DNA of 64,000 nt from Platynereis dumerilii (GCA_026936325.1 JAPTHN010000001.1:3670560-3734559), one strand, 5' to 3'. Positions 50,471-63,011 are shown, counted from the first letter of the stretch. A program made the numbers and translations. Notes: generated by a model from the sequence alone, not told the origin.

Positions 50471-50896
50471 TCATATGTAAGGGCTATATATCATCTGTAA
50501 CAAACCTATAGTTTCATGGCCTGGCTGTATGAAATCCAGTGGGATCTTATGATATTCTATATTATCTTGCCATGCATGTTTTCCTGTAAATTCTGCATCA
50601 GCTTCTAATAGACAGATGTTCTGGGCTAAACATGAGGAATCAATCTGAGATTTGAGCTTTTTAATGCCTTTGAAATTCCACTTGCCAAGTTGTTAAGAAA
50701 AGAAGTAATAAAATGTTTCTGTAAGGGCAACCTCCCCTCCGCTGAAAGACTCCTGTACAACCCCAGAGAAAAGGTTGGATTTTATCAGCAATCCAAAACT
50801 CAAGGCCTCTGCTACGTGACTGGACTAATGCCTGCAGTGCTGCCTCATAACCTGTCTATCAATGGGTTATTAGACTGCTTTCCCTGATAACCTTAA

Positions 50897-51368
50897 AGTT
50901 ACCCTGAACCATGACATATTTTGCTAAACTTTGGTTATTCTATGTGCGTTATGATAAAAACTTGTGATCAATACTGTTTTAAACATTTTTAAAGAACTAT
51001 TTCTGTGATTAAATAATTTATTAAGTTATTTGTTGAATTTTTTCATGATAGCGTCTGCATCATCCAGCACATCCATTATTGATGACGTCACAATATCTAT
51101 TGTTCAAAATATATAGCTACAAGTTAACTAACTGTAACAATGGTGATGACGTCACAAAGTTGATTGCTCTGAGCTCTGAGATTTTTTCTGTGCGTACCCG
51201 AAATAAATCTAGGGGTCATTTAGGACATATATGAGGTCATTTCAGCCAGAAAAAAAATCCCAAAAGCTAAAAATCTTTGCACACTAGCCACTGTGGCCAT
51301 GCTACGTAATAATCTGTGAAAATTAGACCAACATTTTTCTGAAACCTGACCTATCATTCGGGGTAACT
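50897..51368. mobile_element. 472-bp MITE with TTAA target duplication
   Basis: Ends AGTTACCCTGAA / TTCGGGGTAACT, flanked by TTAA (50893-96 and 51369-72). Units R1, R3 and R4 have the empty GATAACCTTAATTTGG site. piggyBac- or Kolobok-type by target site; contains two GATGACGTCACAA sequences. Confidence 0.75.
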
Positions 51369-51528
51369 TTAATCTGGCATGTTTTTATTTATTTTTATTT
51401 AGAATATATTTTATATAGGTAACACTGCCAGACAAAAAACTGTTTTTAAATTGGCCCTTGTACAAAGTGAACAATAAAATCAACAAGCATCAATTAAAAA
51501 GGTAAAATCAAGTAAAACTAGTATAACT

Positions 51529-51550
51529 GATATTGCCGTACGGCAATATC
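51529..51550. repeat. 22-bp perfect palindrome
   Basis: GATATTGCCGT followed directly by its exact complement, four bases outside the nested transposon. Confidence 0.85.
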
Positions 51551-51553
51551 GGA

Positions 51554-52988
51554 TAATCCCCCGCGGGCCCCGTTTGACCCTGGCCCCGCTTATTCTCCTG
51601 TTTCAATTCACTTTAATAATTTGTATGAATACACCTGTCCGCTCATACTATTAAGGTTTTTAAGTGCATAAATAGAGGACATATGCCCTTCAATGTATAT
51701 TATTTCCCTGTCATGATAGGCCTAAGCCTGTGCCCTGTTGTTGATGACCGTGTTTGAGTATGCTGCTCTTTGCATGGCGTAATGCTGCTGCTTGGGAGCA
51801 AAACCTGGCAGTGAGGCAGAATGGCCCCGACAGCAGACTAAGATGCATCTGTGAATTATTTTTAAACTTTTTTTTCAAGGCAAAGGAAAAAAGAATGGTA
51901 AGATATGATTATACCACAAAATAGGGCAAAAAATAAGCAGCATGTAATTTGAGTTTTAATTGATTCGGAACATTAATGCATGAGTTATAATTGCAAATGT
52001 AAAATCATCATTGTAAAATTGAGTATTACTATGAGCTGTATGCCCGTGCAGTTCAGCGTAGGTCATAATTTTATGCATTTTTTGGAGTTAATTTCATGAA
52101 ATTTGCACAAGTAGAAGCTGAGCTATGTGCATTTCAATTTTGAAATGAAAAAAATTCTGTGGCAGAAACCACTTGATGTAGTCAAATGTAATTTTAGGAC
52201 AGTATGGAGGCCCCGCAAGGGTATTAGGGAAAAAATATTCATGGACATTGATGAAGAAATTCATTGGATTTTAAGCCAAAAACTTTTCGAAAGGTGCAAA
52301 AAGTGACAACAAATTTTCAATGTCTGACGCGATTCTACGCCGCGCGTCTGACACTATCATGCTATACATCATTGGAAAGCTGACAAACAGAGCTTTCTTG
52401 TGATATGTGATACTTTGCTGTAGCTGAAATAGGAACCGAGATATGAGCACTTGAAAATTAGGTTTTTGGACGTCCGTAGCGCCAAGACCGTTTGTCCGAG
52501 CGGTCCGTAACTTTGTGAAGTTGGTACACTGTCGTACATCTGTATGTTCACCCATTTTCAGCTCTCTAAGAGCATTCCTTCCCTGTTTTTCAACAAAATT
52601 TTGGTCAGTTTTCGGGATATCAAATTTTCAAAAAATCATATCTTGAAATGTGTTCATGAAATCTCCACGAGACGCCTTTCTGCACTGGAGACTTTGTCAA
52701 GGTATCTTACAAAAAATCAACAGGTCTCAGTTATGCTTAGGTTCTCAGAAACCTGCGCCGGAAATTTTTTTTATATTTTCCTCATAACTCATAAGTGTCA
52801 TGAAATTTGAACATGAAATTTCGTGTAAAGTAGCACGCAATGGAGTTGCATATTACCCTTGACTTGTAACGTAGTATCTGTAATAGTGTTGAAATAATCG
52901 CAGTTTTTCTGAGCTGAATAATAATAAGAATAATAATAATAATAAAACGAACAATATCAATATAATCCCCCGCAAGCGGCGGGGGATT
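51554..52988. mobile_element. 1.4-kb DNA transposon inside LINE B
   Basis: Ends ATAATCCCCCGC (51552-51563) and GCGGGGGATTAT (52979-52990) are perfect inverse complements; TA at both edges. A second ATAATCCCCCGC at 52962 makes a perfect 12-bp-arm hairpin at the right end. No transposase seen; the right part carries (AAT)n at 52918-52945. Confidence 0.6.
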
Positions 52989-53987
52989 ATAATAAAGTTT
53001 GACTTTACATTTAAAATCAACATCGTTATCACATTCTTTAATACTCTCTGGCAGTGTGTTCCAAATTACTGATGCCCTATAAATAATAGATTTCTTATAC
53101 ATTTGTGATTGACACTCCGGAATAACAACATTTAAAGTATTAGCTAGGCGAGTATTAATATCACGGGCATCACATGCCATTATCACAGAATTGACTAGAT
53201 GTTGAGGTGCATTACCATGGATACAATTATACATATGTATACTTAAAAAGTAATTAATACGTTGTTGCATATTTTGCCATTTAAGCTGTTTAACAATTTC
53301 GATTCCTCTGACGTTGACAATATCAAAACAGCCCGTAATAATTCTAGCTGCTCTATTTTGCAGTCTTTGTATACTATTAACATTTGAATTACAGTAACCC
53401 CAAATTGTACAGGCATAATCAAAAATAGGTAAAACATATGTTTTATATACTAATTCAAGAATATTTCTAGGTACAATATGTCTTAAACGACCAAGCCAAG
53501 AGAGCTTTTTATCTGGACGGAGTCCAGATACTGTTTGGCTACACTACTACTTCTGTCAGCCTTGACTTCCTGTCAACTTTGCCAGCATTAAACATGACAT
53601 ATAGTGGTTTACTCCACTCAGCTCCTATTTCACCCTCCATCTCTGCACACATGCCATCCTAATGCATCAGAGTGATGCAGCAGATAGATTAGGGCTAGAT
53701 CTATCTGTAACAACTGTAGATAGATGCATACAGTGCCGAGAATAGGCAGAAATCACTAAATCTGATGCATTTGACTGCTATCTGGCCCACCTGTCTGCAC
53801 TCAGTATCTTAGGGGGGACCAGTCCATCGATACATAGAGTCAGAGCCTACACATGAGCTCTGATGGAGTAGCTGGTTGCCATTGGAATGAAGTGATCTGA
53901 TTGGTTGATGTCGTCTGGCTGGTTCCCGCCGTCTTTGCTGCTGTGAAGTAGTTCTTGGGTTTCCCGCTAGGGGGACACTCTCCGTAG

Positions 53988-54312
53988 TAGTGATGGAACG
54001 ATTCGCCGATTGTCGGCACATTTGGGGTGACCTAATTGATATTAGGCCTGATTGTTTTGTTGATGCTAGACGTTTGACATAATTATGCAGGCCTGCCTTT
54101 GTTAGGAACCTCAGAACACCAACAGATTGCAGAGAGCTTCTCCACTGTCACAAGTGGCACATTGGTGGTTACAGATATAAGTGTCAGGTACATTGCAGAA
54201 TCATTAAAATTATGCCTAATCAACAAGTTATTTGGGCTGTTCAAATCGATAATCGAATCGGAAGCTCAACCGATTAATCGATTTCAGTGTAGCGTCCGAT
54301 TTTCCATCACTA
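53988..54312. mobile_element. 325-bp hAT MITE inside the Helitron
   Basis: Ends TAGTGATGGAA / TTCCATCACTA-type repeats, flanked by 8-bp duplications CTCCGTAG (53980-87) and CTCTGTAG (54313-20) differing at one base. The interior has AATCGATTTC and CCGATTAATCGA words common in hAT elements. Confidence 0.85.
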
Positions 54313-54391
54313 CTCTGTAGCCATTTAACATGCAAAATGCGTTCCAGCGCCAGTGGATTTGTATGCTGTGCTAGGATGGTGCATGGGACGG

Positions 54392-54572
54392 GGTCGCCTC
54401 GGGGGGTCGCCTCGGGGGGTCGCCTCGGGGGTCACCTCGGGGGGTCACCTCGGGGGGTCACCTCGGGGGTCACCTCGGGGGTCACCTCGGGGGTCACCTC
54501 TCGGGGTCACCTCGGGGGGTCACCTCGGGGGGGTCGCCTCGGGGGGTCGCCTCGGGGGGTCGCCTCGGGGGG
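54392..54572. repeat. GC-rich minisatellite, GGTCGCCTCGGGG units
   Basis: About 13 units of 13-15 bp (GGTCACCTCGGGG / GGTCGCCTCGGGG), varying in G-run length; a strong local GC and G-run peak. Confidence 0.9.
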
Positions 54573-55702
54573 CGTGTGCTGAATGCTTGGCCTAGATCTG
54601 CTGCTAAATCTAAATGTCATCAATGGCACTTCCAAGAAAGTGCCTGATAAGTGCAATATATCTGTTTGCTTAGAGACTGGACTTGTTTTGTCAATAATAT
54701 ACACTCATGTGCCATTGCAAAAAATGCATCATGATATTACTCTACATAACTCAGCATGTCTGGCAAAATATGAATTTCTCTCTCTCAAGGCCACTTAGGG
54801 CTAACGCCCTCATAAAATGGGACCTCTGCTACTATAATTCAGCATACCAAACGACTAGCCCTAGCTTATTTTACAATGGTCAGGTCGATTATCACCGTCC
54901 AGATATGCAAATTCCCATTTGCCTTCTAGTTTGAAATACTTTTGACAACTTCATTAATGTGTTTATCAAATTTAAGATTAATGTACTCCAAGATATTTTG
55001 AAACAGAGACATTATTAACAGATTCACCATAGAGTTCGAGACAAAATTCATCCTGATCTACACTAGTTACATTAGCACCTATTAACATACCAACAGTTTA
55101 TTTAACATTAAGCACTAAACAATTTCTAGAATACCATTCAGCTGCATCCTCTAGACACTTATTTAAATTTCTAGCAATTTCATTAACATTATCTCCATCA
55201 CAATATAAGATTGTGTCATCCGCATACATTGAAACTCTACCATTTTTAATAGAAGTTGAGAAGTCATTAACAAATAGTGTAAATAATAGTGGACCTAAAT
55301 TTGATCCTTGAGGCACTCCTATTGAGCAACCCAAAGGATTTGACAACTTATTTTTATAAATGACACTTTGACACCTGTCACTAAGATAAGACTTAAACCA
55401 AATAGGTTCACTGTTATTAACACCATATTTTTTAAGTTTTTCTAACAACAATTTATGATTTATGGTGTCAAAACATTTAGAAATATCCAAAAATGCAACA
55501 CCTACTTTTAAACTTTCATCAATACTTTGCAAAATGCATGTAATACTTCCATATGCAATGTGGCATTTTGCAATGGTGATTTACAGCCTATATTCCATTT
55601 AGGCCTGAATCTATGAACATCACTCTCTCAGTGAAAGTTATGATGTGCTTTGCTCACAACTAAAGAAATATGGGGAAGGAGTGATTTAAAGCAAGAACAG
55701 TA

Positions 55703-57025
55703 CCGTAATATGGGGTGAATCGGGACACTGGGGTGAATCAGGACAGAATAGGAATGTATTTTATTTCTCAGACTACAACTACCTGTAATTAACCCAGGTC
55801 CGTAACTTTTGGCACAGTTCTAGTATACATTGTAGCGCATATTTTGGCCGGGTTATATAATTCTTACTGCAGGCAGTGAGGAGCTGCAGTACTTTAAACT
55901 TGGCCCTGCAGAAACTGCTTTCTCTGTATCTGGTCAAAACTTTGCTTGTAAAACAAAAAGCATAAATATTAGAGGCACTGATCTGACAGGAAATTTTATT
56001 AAGCTAGTTTTGGCATATCAAGGCACCAGAGTAGTTGACTAGATTTGGGATTTTGTATGTTTGGTGATAGGTTCAGATCCAGGGCAATGACAAAGTTTCA
56101 GATTCAGAAAAAATAACATATAATAAATGTACTAGCATGGCTTTTTGAAGAATACTATTGAAATTGTCATCATTGATATTGGATTTAGTTCAGAATTACC
56201 TATGTATGGCGTAATTAACAGAAAAATACATATCTTAATACTTTTTTGTCATTTATCATATTTTTTAAAAATTTGCAAATTTTACAAGTAATTCAGTCAA
56301 GAAATTTCCCAAAATTTTTTTTTGCATGTCAAATACATTTTCTAATTTTCATTCACAAGTATAGCAATCACCTAAACATGGCAGGAACTCTTATTTTATA
56401 GAAATAGAGGACTGTCCCGATTCACCCCAAACTAAGGGGTGAATTGGGATAGTAGGTTTTCATGAATAAATCATTGAAAATTAAAGATATCTTTTAATGC
56501 TCCTAAGGATTGTTGGACCTTGAGTTCGGACATAATTAGGCACCATATTTTGGTTTATAAGTTGATTTGTGACCATGCTACATGGCCAATTGTGCAGCGT
56601 ACGTAAAACGTACGTTGCTCTTTCTTGCGTATTTCGTACGTAAATCTGTTGTTTTCACTAAGAATTACGTACGAAAATTTACGTAGTAAAACATACGTAA
56701 ATTTTCGTATGTATAAAGTTGGTTTTTGGGGCATTAACTTGATTTTTTTGCTGATTTTTTTTCACATACGCCAATGCAAGGTCTAATCTTAAACCGTTTA
56801 TGATAACCATATTGCACTAAAATGGCCAAAGTAACTGAAAAGTGCCTGTGTGAAATTTTTATGAATTTGTACGAAATTCGTACGAAAACGTACGTACGTT
56901 CTACGGATCGGCTCTTTTTTGTGAGTTTCGTACGTAGAATTTACGTACGTAATTCGTACGCTGCACAATTGCTAGTGTATGACAGAAAAACCCTCAATTC
57001 TGTCCCAATTCACCCCATATTACGG
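55703..57025. mobile_element. 1.3-kb DNA transposon (TA) with a nested palindromic MITE
   Basis: Ends CCGTAATATGGGGTGAATC and complement match at 24 of 25 positions; TA at 55701-02 and 57026-27. Internal repeats of GGGGTGAATC/GATTCACCCC occur near 55731 and 56416-56445. R4 (about 60530) shows the empty site. No transposase frame. Confidence 0.8.
56586..56972. mobile_element. 387-bp CGTACG-rich MITE nested in the 55.7-kb element
   Basis: Arms CAATTGTGCAGCGTACG and exact complement at the other end, with ACGTACGT and TTTACGTA words throughout. The target duplication is not clear. Confidence 0.7.
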
Positions 57026-57745
57026 TACACCTTTTAATGAAGTCCATTAAGTTAAAAAAGCCTTTTAACTTCCATTTAGATTTGTTTGAACTTTTAGAAA
57101 AACTATAGCAAACTATTCTATTACTAATCAGCAGACATTTTGTGCCATTAACGTTTTCGATTTAATAGTTGTTGCCAAAAAAATATATTGAAAATTGAGA
57201 GCCACTCAGAAGTTTTTCTGGTCCCTAGCGTGCACATTGAAGTAAAGTGTGCAATGACATGTGTGTCAGACAATGTGCATGTTGAGAAAAACACAATGGC
57301 CACAGACTCTATGCTGATGGATGTTTCTCCCCAGACAAATGTGTGCTGAGGTATCTTTCATTCACACAATTACTATAAAATGATTCTTGAGTTTGTCTGT
57401 GCTGTGCAAATAAAAGGCAATTTAACTACTATACCAGAGTCCGTATACTTTTTCATCTTATGCATACTATCTGGACTGGTCAAAACCTCATACATTGCAT
57501 ACATGTATAATTGGATAGATAGAGCCGTTTTGGAAATACAGGACAATAACATAATAACCCTTGTGCCATACATCGTGCTGGTCAAGACATTATAGATGCC
57601 TGTTCATGCCATGTTTTCATTCACATTCACTTACAATAATCCTCAAAGCTGCACTGACCATCATATATGTCCATTTTTAAATGAGGTCAAGTGAGAATGT
57701 ATATCACACAAAAGAGAAATGAGCAGCAATGCCAACATCCCCTTA

Positions 57746-57904
57746 GGCCACACATAATTGATCTTTAGTTTCTCGGATCCTCTCAAGGCACTTTTTCTAG
57801 GGTCGGAAATTTTTTTTTATAATGTAAAAAATTTTTTTTTTCCATTGGCAGGAAATCTATTGTGTCGGCGGGTCCGTGAAGCTAAGAATCAATTATGTGT
57901 GGCC
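57746..57904. mobile_element. 159-bp PIF/Harbinger-like MITE
   Basis: Ends GGCCACACATAATTGAT and its exact complement; 3-bp TTA on both sides (57743-45, 57905-07), the Harbinger target. Arms continue to about 40 bp (CTTAG-TTC-CGGA). Confidence 0.8.
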
Positions 57905-57905
57905 T

Positions 57906-59920
57906 TAAAGCTGCGGACCTAACAATAATAAAAGCTTGAAAAAAATTTATCTGGCCATGTACATTTCCACCAGTAAATCTCGAATAAGCTTCTGACTGAT
58001 AGATGTTCTGTGCTAGCTTTAAGGAATCAATCTGAGAATTGAGCTAAAAAATCCAGGAAATTCAACTTGCTAAGTTGTTAAGGAAAGGGATGTAATAAAA
58101 TGTTTCTTTAAGGACAACCTCCCTTCCAATGAAAGACTCATGCACAGCCCCCGAGAAAAGGTAGGATTTCTCGTCATAAGGAACTCAAGGCCGCCTGCTA
58201 TGTGACTGGACTAATGCCTGCAGTGCTGCCTCATAACCTGCCTGTCACTGGGTTATTATACTGCTTTTCCTGATAACCTTAATTTGGCCTGTAATACTTC
58301 CATGGTTCTGTGAGGCATTGTGTAATGGTGATTTACAACCAATATTCCATTTAGGCCCGAATCTATTGACAGCACGCTCCCTGTGAAACTTATTATGTGC
58401 TTTGCTCAATAAGGAAATACACCACATTTGATATATGAGTAAGGGATGATATACATGTAATGTGAGAACAACTTTTTATGAAACTCATTAAGTTAAAAAA
58501 TCTTCTTTAACTACCGTTTAGATTTGTTTTAACAAAAAACACCTTTGCTGATATGCTTACATTTTGTGTCATTAACTTTTTGATTTAGCAGTTGTTGCGA
58601 AAAAAAAAAATATTGAAAATTGATAGCCACTCAGAAGTTTTGTTGAGAATTTTGGTTTCCTGATGTGATTAGCCCATGGCGTGTACACTGAAGTGAAGTG
58701 TGCAATGACATGAGTGTCACACAATGTGCATGGTGTAAAAAACATACTGGCTGCAGATTCTATGCTATCGCATGTTTCTCTCCTGATAAATGTTAAGAGA
58801 CAAATGCATTCTTCTATACACAACAATGTATACTGAAGTATCTTCCTGCAATTACTTTAGAACCGCTAATTGCCAAATGTTATTGAACATGCCTTCTTGT
58901 AAATTAAAAGCGTCGGTCACTGATGGTAGTAATGTGATGACTTATTTCTCAGGTGTTAGTCTTGTTGTCAAAAATTGATTAAACAGGGTGTTCAGTGTAC
59001 AACTGATATTTCTCACACATTATTACATTAGTTTGAGGGCTAAATCTGATATATTTTTATGTGATTAATTGTCAGACTGTCAGCACGGTATATTCTTATC
59101 TAAAAAGGGTCATTGCAGGTAATTTTTGTTTTACTAGGGCAAATCTGGTCAATAGCAAAAATTCTCAACAAAATATTGACCAAGTGAATTTTATGAAATG
59201 TATTATTGCAAGTTCATAAACAGCTAGTCTAAAAGATGTATCCAGATGCATTGACCTAGAACGCTGTGTTGGATGAGTTCTTTGATCAAGGAAAACTTAC
59301 TTGGTAGGTTGTAATTAAGATATACATTAGTTAATTGGTGTTGACATATAGGGGAGACTTTATTACCGAGATCCAGTTTGATGTCCTCTGTCCATTTGGT
59401 GCACCCTATAAAACACCTCAATGAATAACCCTTGTGCCATACATCATGCTGGTCAAGACATTACAGATGCCTGTTTGTTCCATGTTTACACTCCCCATAC
59501 TAAAAGGATCCTCAAAACTGTACTGACCAACACATGTCCATTTAATGAGGTCAAGTAAGAATGCATGGCTCCCATGCAAAAGATGGATGAGCATCAATAC
59601 TATAACATTATTGCCATTGATTCATGCCAGGAACATTCAGCTTGTTCATGACTCCAAATTCAGTACAGGGCACTAATAGATCAAGTCTTTGTCAGAAATT
59701 TTTGTTGCCTTTGCTTGTGAAGAATCTCCTCTGCAGATTTTCCAGCTCGACAAAGGAATTTGATGTTTTTTTACCAATGTATACACATAATGCTGCAGGT
59801 GTAACAAAAATGGAAGCTCTGGTATTTAATGTTAAAAAAAACAAAGCAATTACAGCCAAGCTTTCTTCCCAACAATGGTGTTACCTAATGCTGTTTTTCA
59901 GGTCACATTTTGTGTCTGGG
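57906..59920 (+). pseudogene. Array 2 unit R3
   Basis: Same order as R1 at about 9.25 kb distance with very high identity (e.g. 58400-58800 against 49160-49560, including GATATACATGTAATGTGAG). CYVTG-type block at 58180-58270; shared block at 59330-59490. No intact frame. Confidence 0.4.
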
Positions 59921-60999
59921 CTCAGATGTAAGGGCTTTATCATCTGTCACAAACCTAGTTTCATTGTCTGGCTGCATGAAATCTGGTAGGACCTTATGAT
60001 ATCGTACATTATCTTGCCATGCTTTTTTCTGTAAATTCTGCATCAGCTTGTGACAGACAGATGTTCTGGGCTAACCAGGAGGAAACAATCTGAGAATTGA
60101 GCTTTTTAATACCCTGGAAATTCCACTTGCTAAGTCGTTTTGGAAAGAAGTAATAAAATGTTTCTGTAAGGGCAACCTCCCCTCCACTGAAAGACTCCTG
60201 CACAACCCCAGAGAAAAGGTTGGATTTCTCAGCAATCCAAAACTCAAGGCCCTTGCTACGTGACTGGACTAATTAATGCCCTGCAGTGCTGCCTCATAAC
60301 CTGTCTGTCACTAGGTTATTATACTGCTTTCCCTGATAACCTTAATTTGGCCTGTAATACTTCCATATTCAATGTGGCATTTTGTGATGGTGATTTACAG
60401 CCTATATTCCACTTAGGCCTGAATCTATGTGCATCACTCTCCCTGCGAAGGTTATAATGCGCTTTGCTCACAAAGGCAAAAAGCCACATTTGAAATGTGA
60501 GGAAGTGGTGATTTGATGTGAGAACAACTTCTCCTGAAGCTCATTAAGTTAAAAAAGGCCTTTTAACTGCCATTTAGGTTTGTTTGAACTTTTAGAAAAA
60601 CTATTGCCAACCATAACTTATTACCTGATATTTTGTGTCATTAACCTTTTTCATTTAGTAGTTGCTGCCAAAAAATGTTGAAAATTGAGAGCCACTCAGA
60701 AGTTTTGCTGAGCATTTTGGGTTTCCTGATGTGATTTGTCCATAGCGTGCACAGTGAAGTAAAGTGTGCGATGACATGCGTGTCACACAACAGCATGATG
60801 AGAAAAACACACAGGCTACAGACTCTATGCTGGTGCATGTATCTCTCCAGACAAATGTAAAGAGACAACCGCAATCTTTTGACACTGAACAATGTGTCCT
60901 TAGGTGTCTTTCATCCACAAAACTACTTAGACTAAAAGATACACCTCAAGTAGTTGGTCTTTGATTGAAAATAAAAATTCTTCTACTTCGCAAGGTCCC

Positions 61000-62285
61000 A
61001 TAACCTTTATAATAGTGTATATCCAACCTAGCAAAGCTTGATCACACTCCATATATCTAGGATAGAGTATTCTGTCTCGGAAAGATGAATGATGACATAT
61101 TGTTAAGCAATATTTTTCACCTTTTGACTGCTCTAGGTTGAACTATATAATGGATTTGTGAATGGATCTATTCAACAATCATTCAAGGACTTTATATGGA
61201 GGTGAAAGTCTCGGTAATTCTGGACTGTTCCTGTCACATAACGGCTCAGCTGCAATGGTCTGCCTGGTGGGGTGCAAGAGAATTGCAATCATTGCAACCA
61301 AGATCCATTGGCTGGCGTTTGCAATAAAGGACTCCACTACCATCCAGTGTGAATGGAATAGGGGTGTGCGCCCAGAGTTTCTCATTCAATCACCATTTAC
61401 AATCTCACTCAGAGACCTAAAGCATATAATGCTTTTGATAGAAAACTTGAGATAACATAACTAATTAGAGAAACTTATTTGATTGGGAATTTGGATATAC
61501 AGATGTGGAAAGATATGGAGAGTGCAGTACCCTTAGCTCTATTTTGGTTCTTAGCACTCACAAGAGTTAATTGATGAGACAGATGATAACCAATTGTAAA
61601 GTCTGTTCTGTATTTCCAATCACAAATGAAGTACACTTATTCCAATATAGCTTCCCTTAGGTAGACTTTTATTTATGTAAAATGCAATTTGATTGAACAC
61701 TAAATTTTAAGATATTTCAAAAAATTAAACAAAGTTTTCCTGGACCAGCATCAAATGGCACCAGAAATAGCCCAAATTTATGGGTCTATTTATTACCTGA
61801 CTGGACATTACTGTCTGATGTGTCCTGAAATTCATAAGGGCTGATGTTAATCAACCCAAATTATTTGATGTAGTTTTTCATATTTCCAAAAAAAGTTAAT
61901 ATTTATATTTTTTAGTTTATTATAAAATGTCAAGAAACAGTGTTTGCTACCAACAAAGAAGAGTTCTTTTACATATGACAAGGGATATTTCAGACAATTT
62001 CTTTAGTTTCTCATAGTTGTCTAATTCTTATATAATGAAGTATTTCAACATTGGAATTTCCAAAGACAAAATATTCATAAATATCATATAATGGAAAAAC
62101 AGAAACGTGTAAATTTGCAATGTGATAATCTGCAACTTGATGATCAAGTAATTCACCTGTCAAAATTGTGGAATCCAGATTTGTCTCAACAAAACGATGT
62201 CCTTATGATACATCAACTCCGGAAGTATAATAACAAAGTTTTTAAAACACAAAAATCCTTATTTCAATTGACCTGACTTATTATC
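61000..62285. other. Non-repeated stretch within R4
   Basis: No counterpart in other units. A 97-codon plus frame at 61162-61455 has no recognisable domain and no splice context; I do not call it a gene. Confidence 0.3.
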
Positions 62286-62992
62286 ATTATCAAACCTGCC
62301 TTCTTTTAAATTTTTAAGTAAATGTGTTGAAGACTAAGCCAATTGGTTCAATGAGTCATGAAAAAACACCAGCTCATGCATTTGCCGTAGTTACGTACCA
62401 GACAACCTGCTGATCACTGATTGTAGGAAAATACGAAAAGATTACTCACTAATACTCAGGTGTTGGTTTGCGTGGGCTATGAAACTTATTGCTAATTAAG
62501 TTGGCTTCAGAAAATCAAAATATAAAGTATGTTAGCAAGCACAGAAATCCTCATTTCAATAGATCTAATGTTCAAAGTTAGTTAAACATGATGTTTAGGG
62601 TACAATCAATTCTTTTCACATTTTCTTACACAGGTTTAGCTAAACCTGATAGGGGACAATAATAATCAGGTGAGAAAGTTTCTGAAATTTAAAAAAGGGC
62701 AAATTGGAAAGAAAAAAGGTAGAAGATTTACATGCATTGTACGTACCAGGGTTGTAAACCTTTGTAATTTAAATATGCTTATCATACCAGTGTTGATCCA
62801 CGAAAAGGGTTTCCAACGAGTCTGGCTCATGACTGTCAAGAATGGTCATGGTCTAGTTATTGAGATTCTTGAATTTCTCGAGAAATCTAGGACAATATGT
62901 CCATAGGCACAATGATAATATAACAAGAGAGATTCAATCATGCAAAAAAATTAAAGGGCCATATTTACATGTATGTAGCTTTGAAGAACCCG

Positions 62993-63011
62993 ACACACAC
63001 ACACACACACA
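62993..63011. repeat. (CA)n microsatellite
   Basis: Nine CA units. Confidence 0.8.

Larger units (their letters stand above)
53512..54929 (+). mobile_element. Non-autonomous Helitron inside LINE B
   Basis: Starts with TC (TCTGGACGG) directly after an A and ends CTAG before a T, i.e. an A|T target without duplication. A hairpin GCAAAT-TCCC-ATTTGC (54907-54922) sits three bases before CTAG. The 5' tip can pair with itself (TCTGGAC-GGA-GTCCAGA), and its sequence recurs inverted near the 3' end (CCGTCCAGAT, 54896-54905), as in Helitron2/HINE elements. Removing it gives an in-frame LINE segment VKSISNKKLSWLGRL. Holds a hAT MITE and a minisatellite; 1418 bp, no Rep/helicase. Confidence 0.85.
51382..55535 (-). 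mobile_element. LINE B: 5'-truncated non-LTR retrotransposon with two nested insertions
   Basis: Minus strand. Reverse transcriptase at 55532-55098: GVAFLDISKCFDTINHKLLL, GVPQGSNLGPLLFTLF, YADDTILY, followed by SKYLGVHLNLKF near 54990. The C-terminal part resumes at 53510: DKKLSWLGRLRHIVPRNILE, YACTIWGYCNSNVNSIQRLQ and NRAARIITG, ending KVKLYY near 52990. The A-rich tail (AAATAAATAAAAAC on minus) lies at 51382. GCATG at 51377 and 55536 is a candidate 5-bp target duplication. The 5' end begins inside the RT domain. Insertions: a Helitron (53512-54929) and a TA-type element (51554-52988). Confidence 0.85.
50471..57905 (+). pseudogene. Array 2 unit R2, with large insertions
   Basis: Plus-strand 50700-50887 is open: REKVGFYQQSKTQGLCYVTG followed by LMPAVLPHNLS; the first half matches TEKAGF and TQGSCYVTGL in U3 and U0. 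The unit breaks at 50893 (TTAA MITE), resumes for six bases, breaks again at 51382 (LINE B), resumes at 55541, breaks at 55703-57025, and continues to 57740. It has decayed blocks near 57100-57330 and 57540-57700. Confidence 0.4.

Noticed and set aside
52962-52990. Hairpin read as a LINE 3' UTR recognition stem-loop
   Set aside because: The same 12 bases occur inverted at 51552 with TA flanks and the LINE continues beyond, so it is the end of a separate DNA transposon.
61162-61455. 97-codon frame in the non-repeated part of R4
   Set aside because: No family resemblance, no splice or start context, and the opposite strand is equally open.
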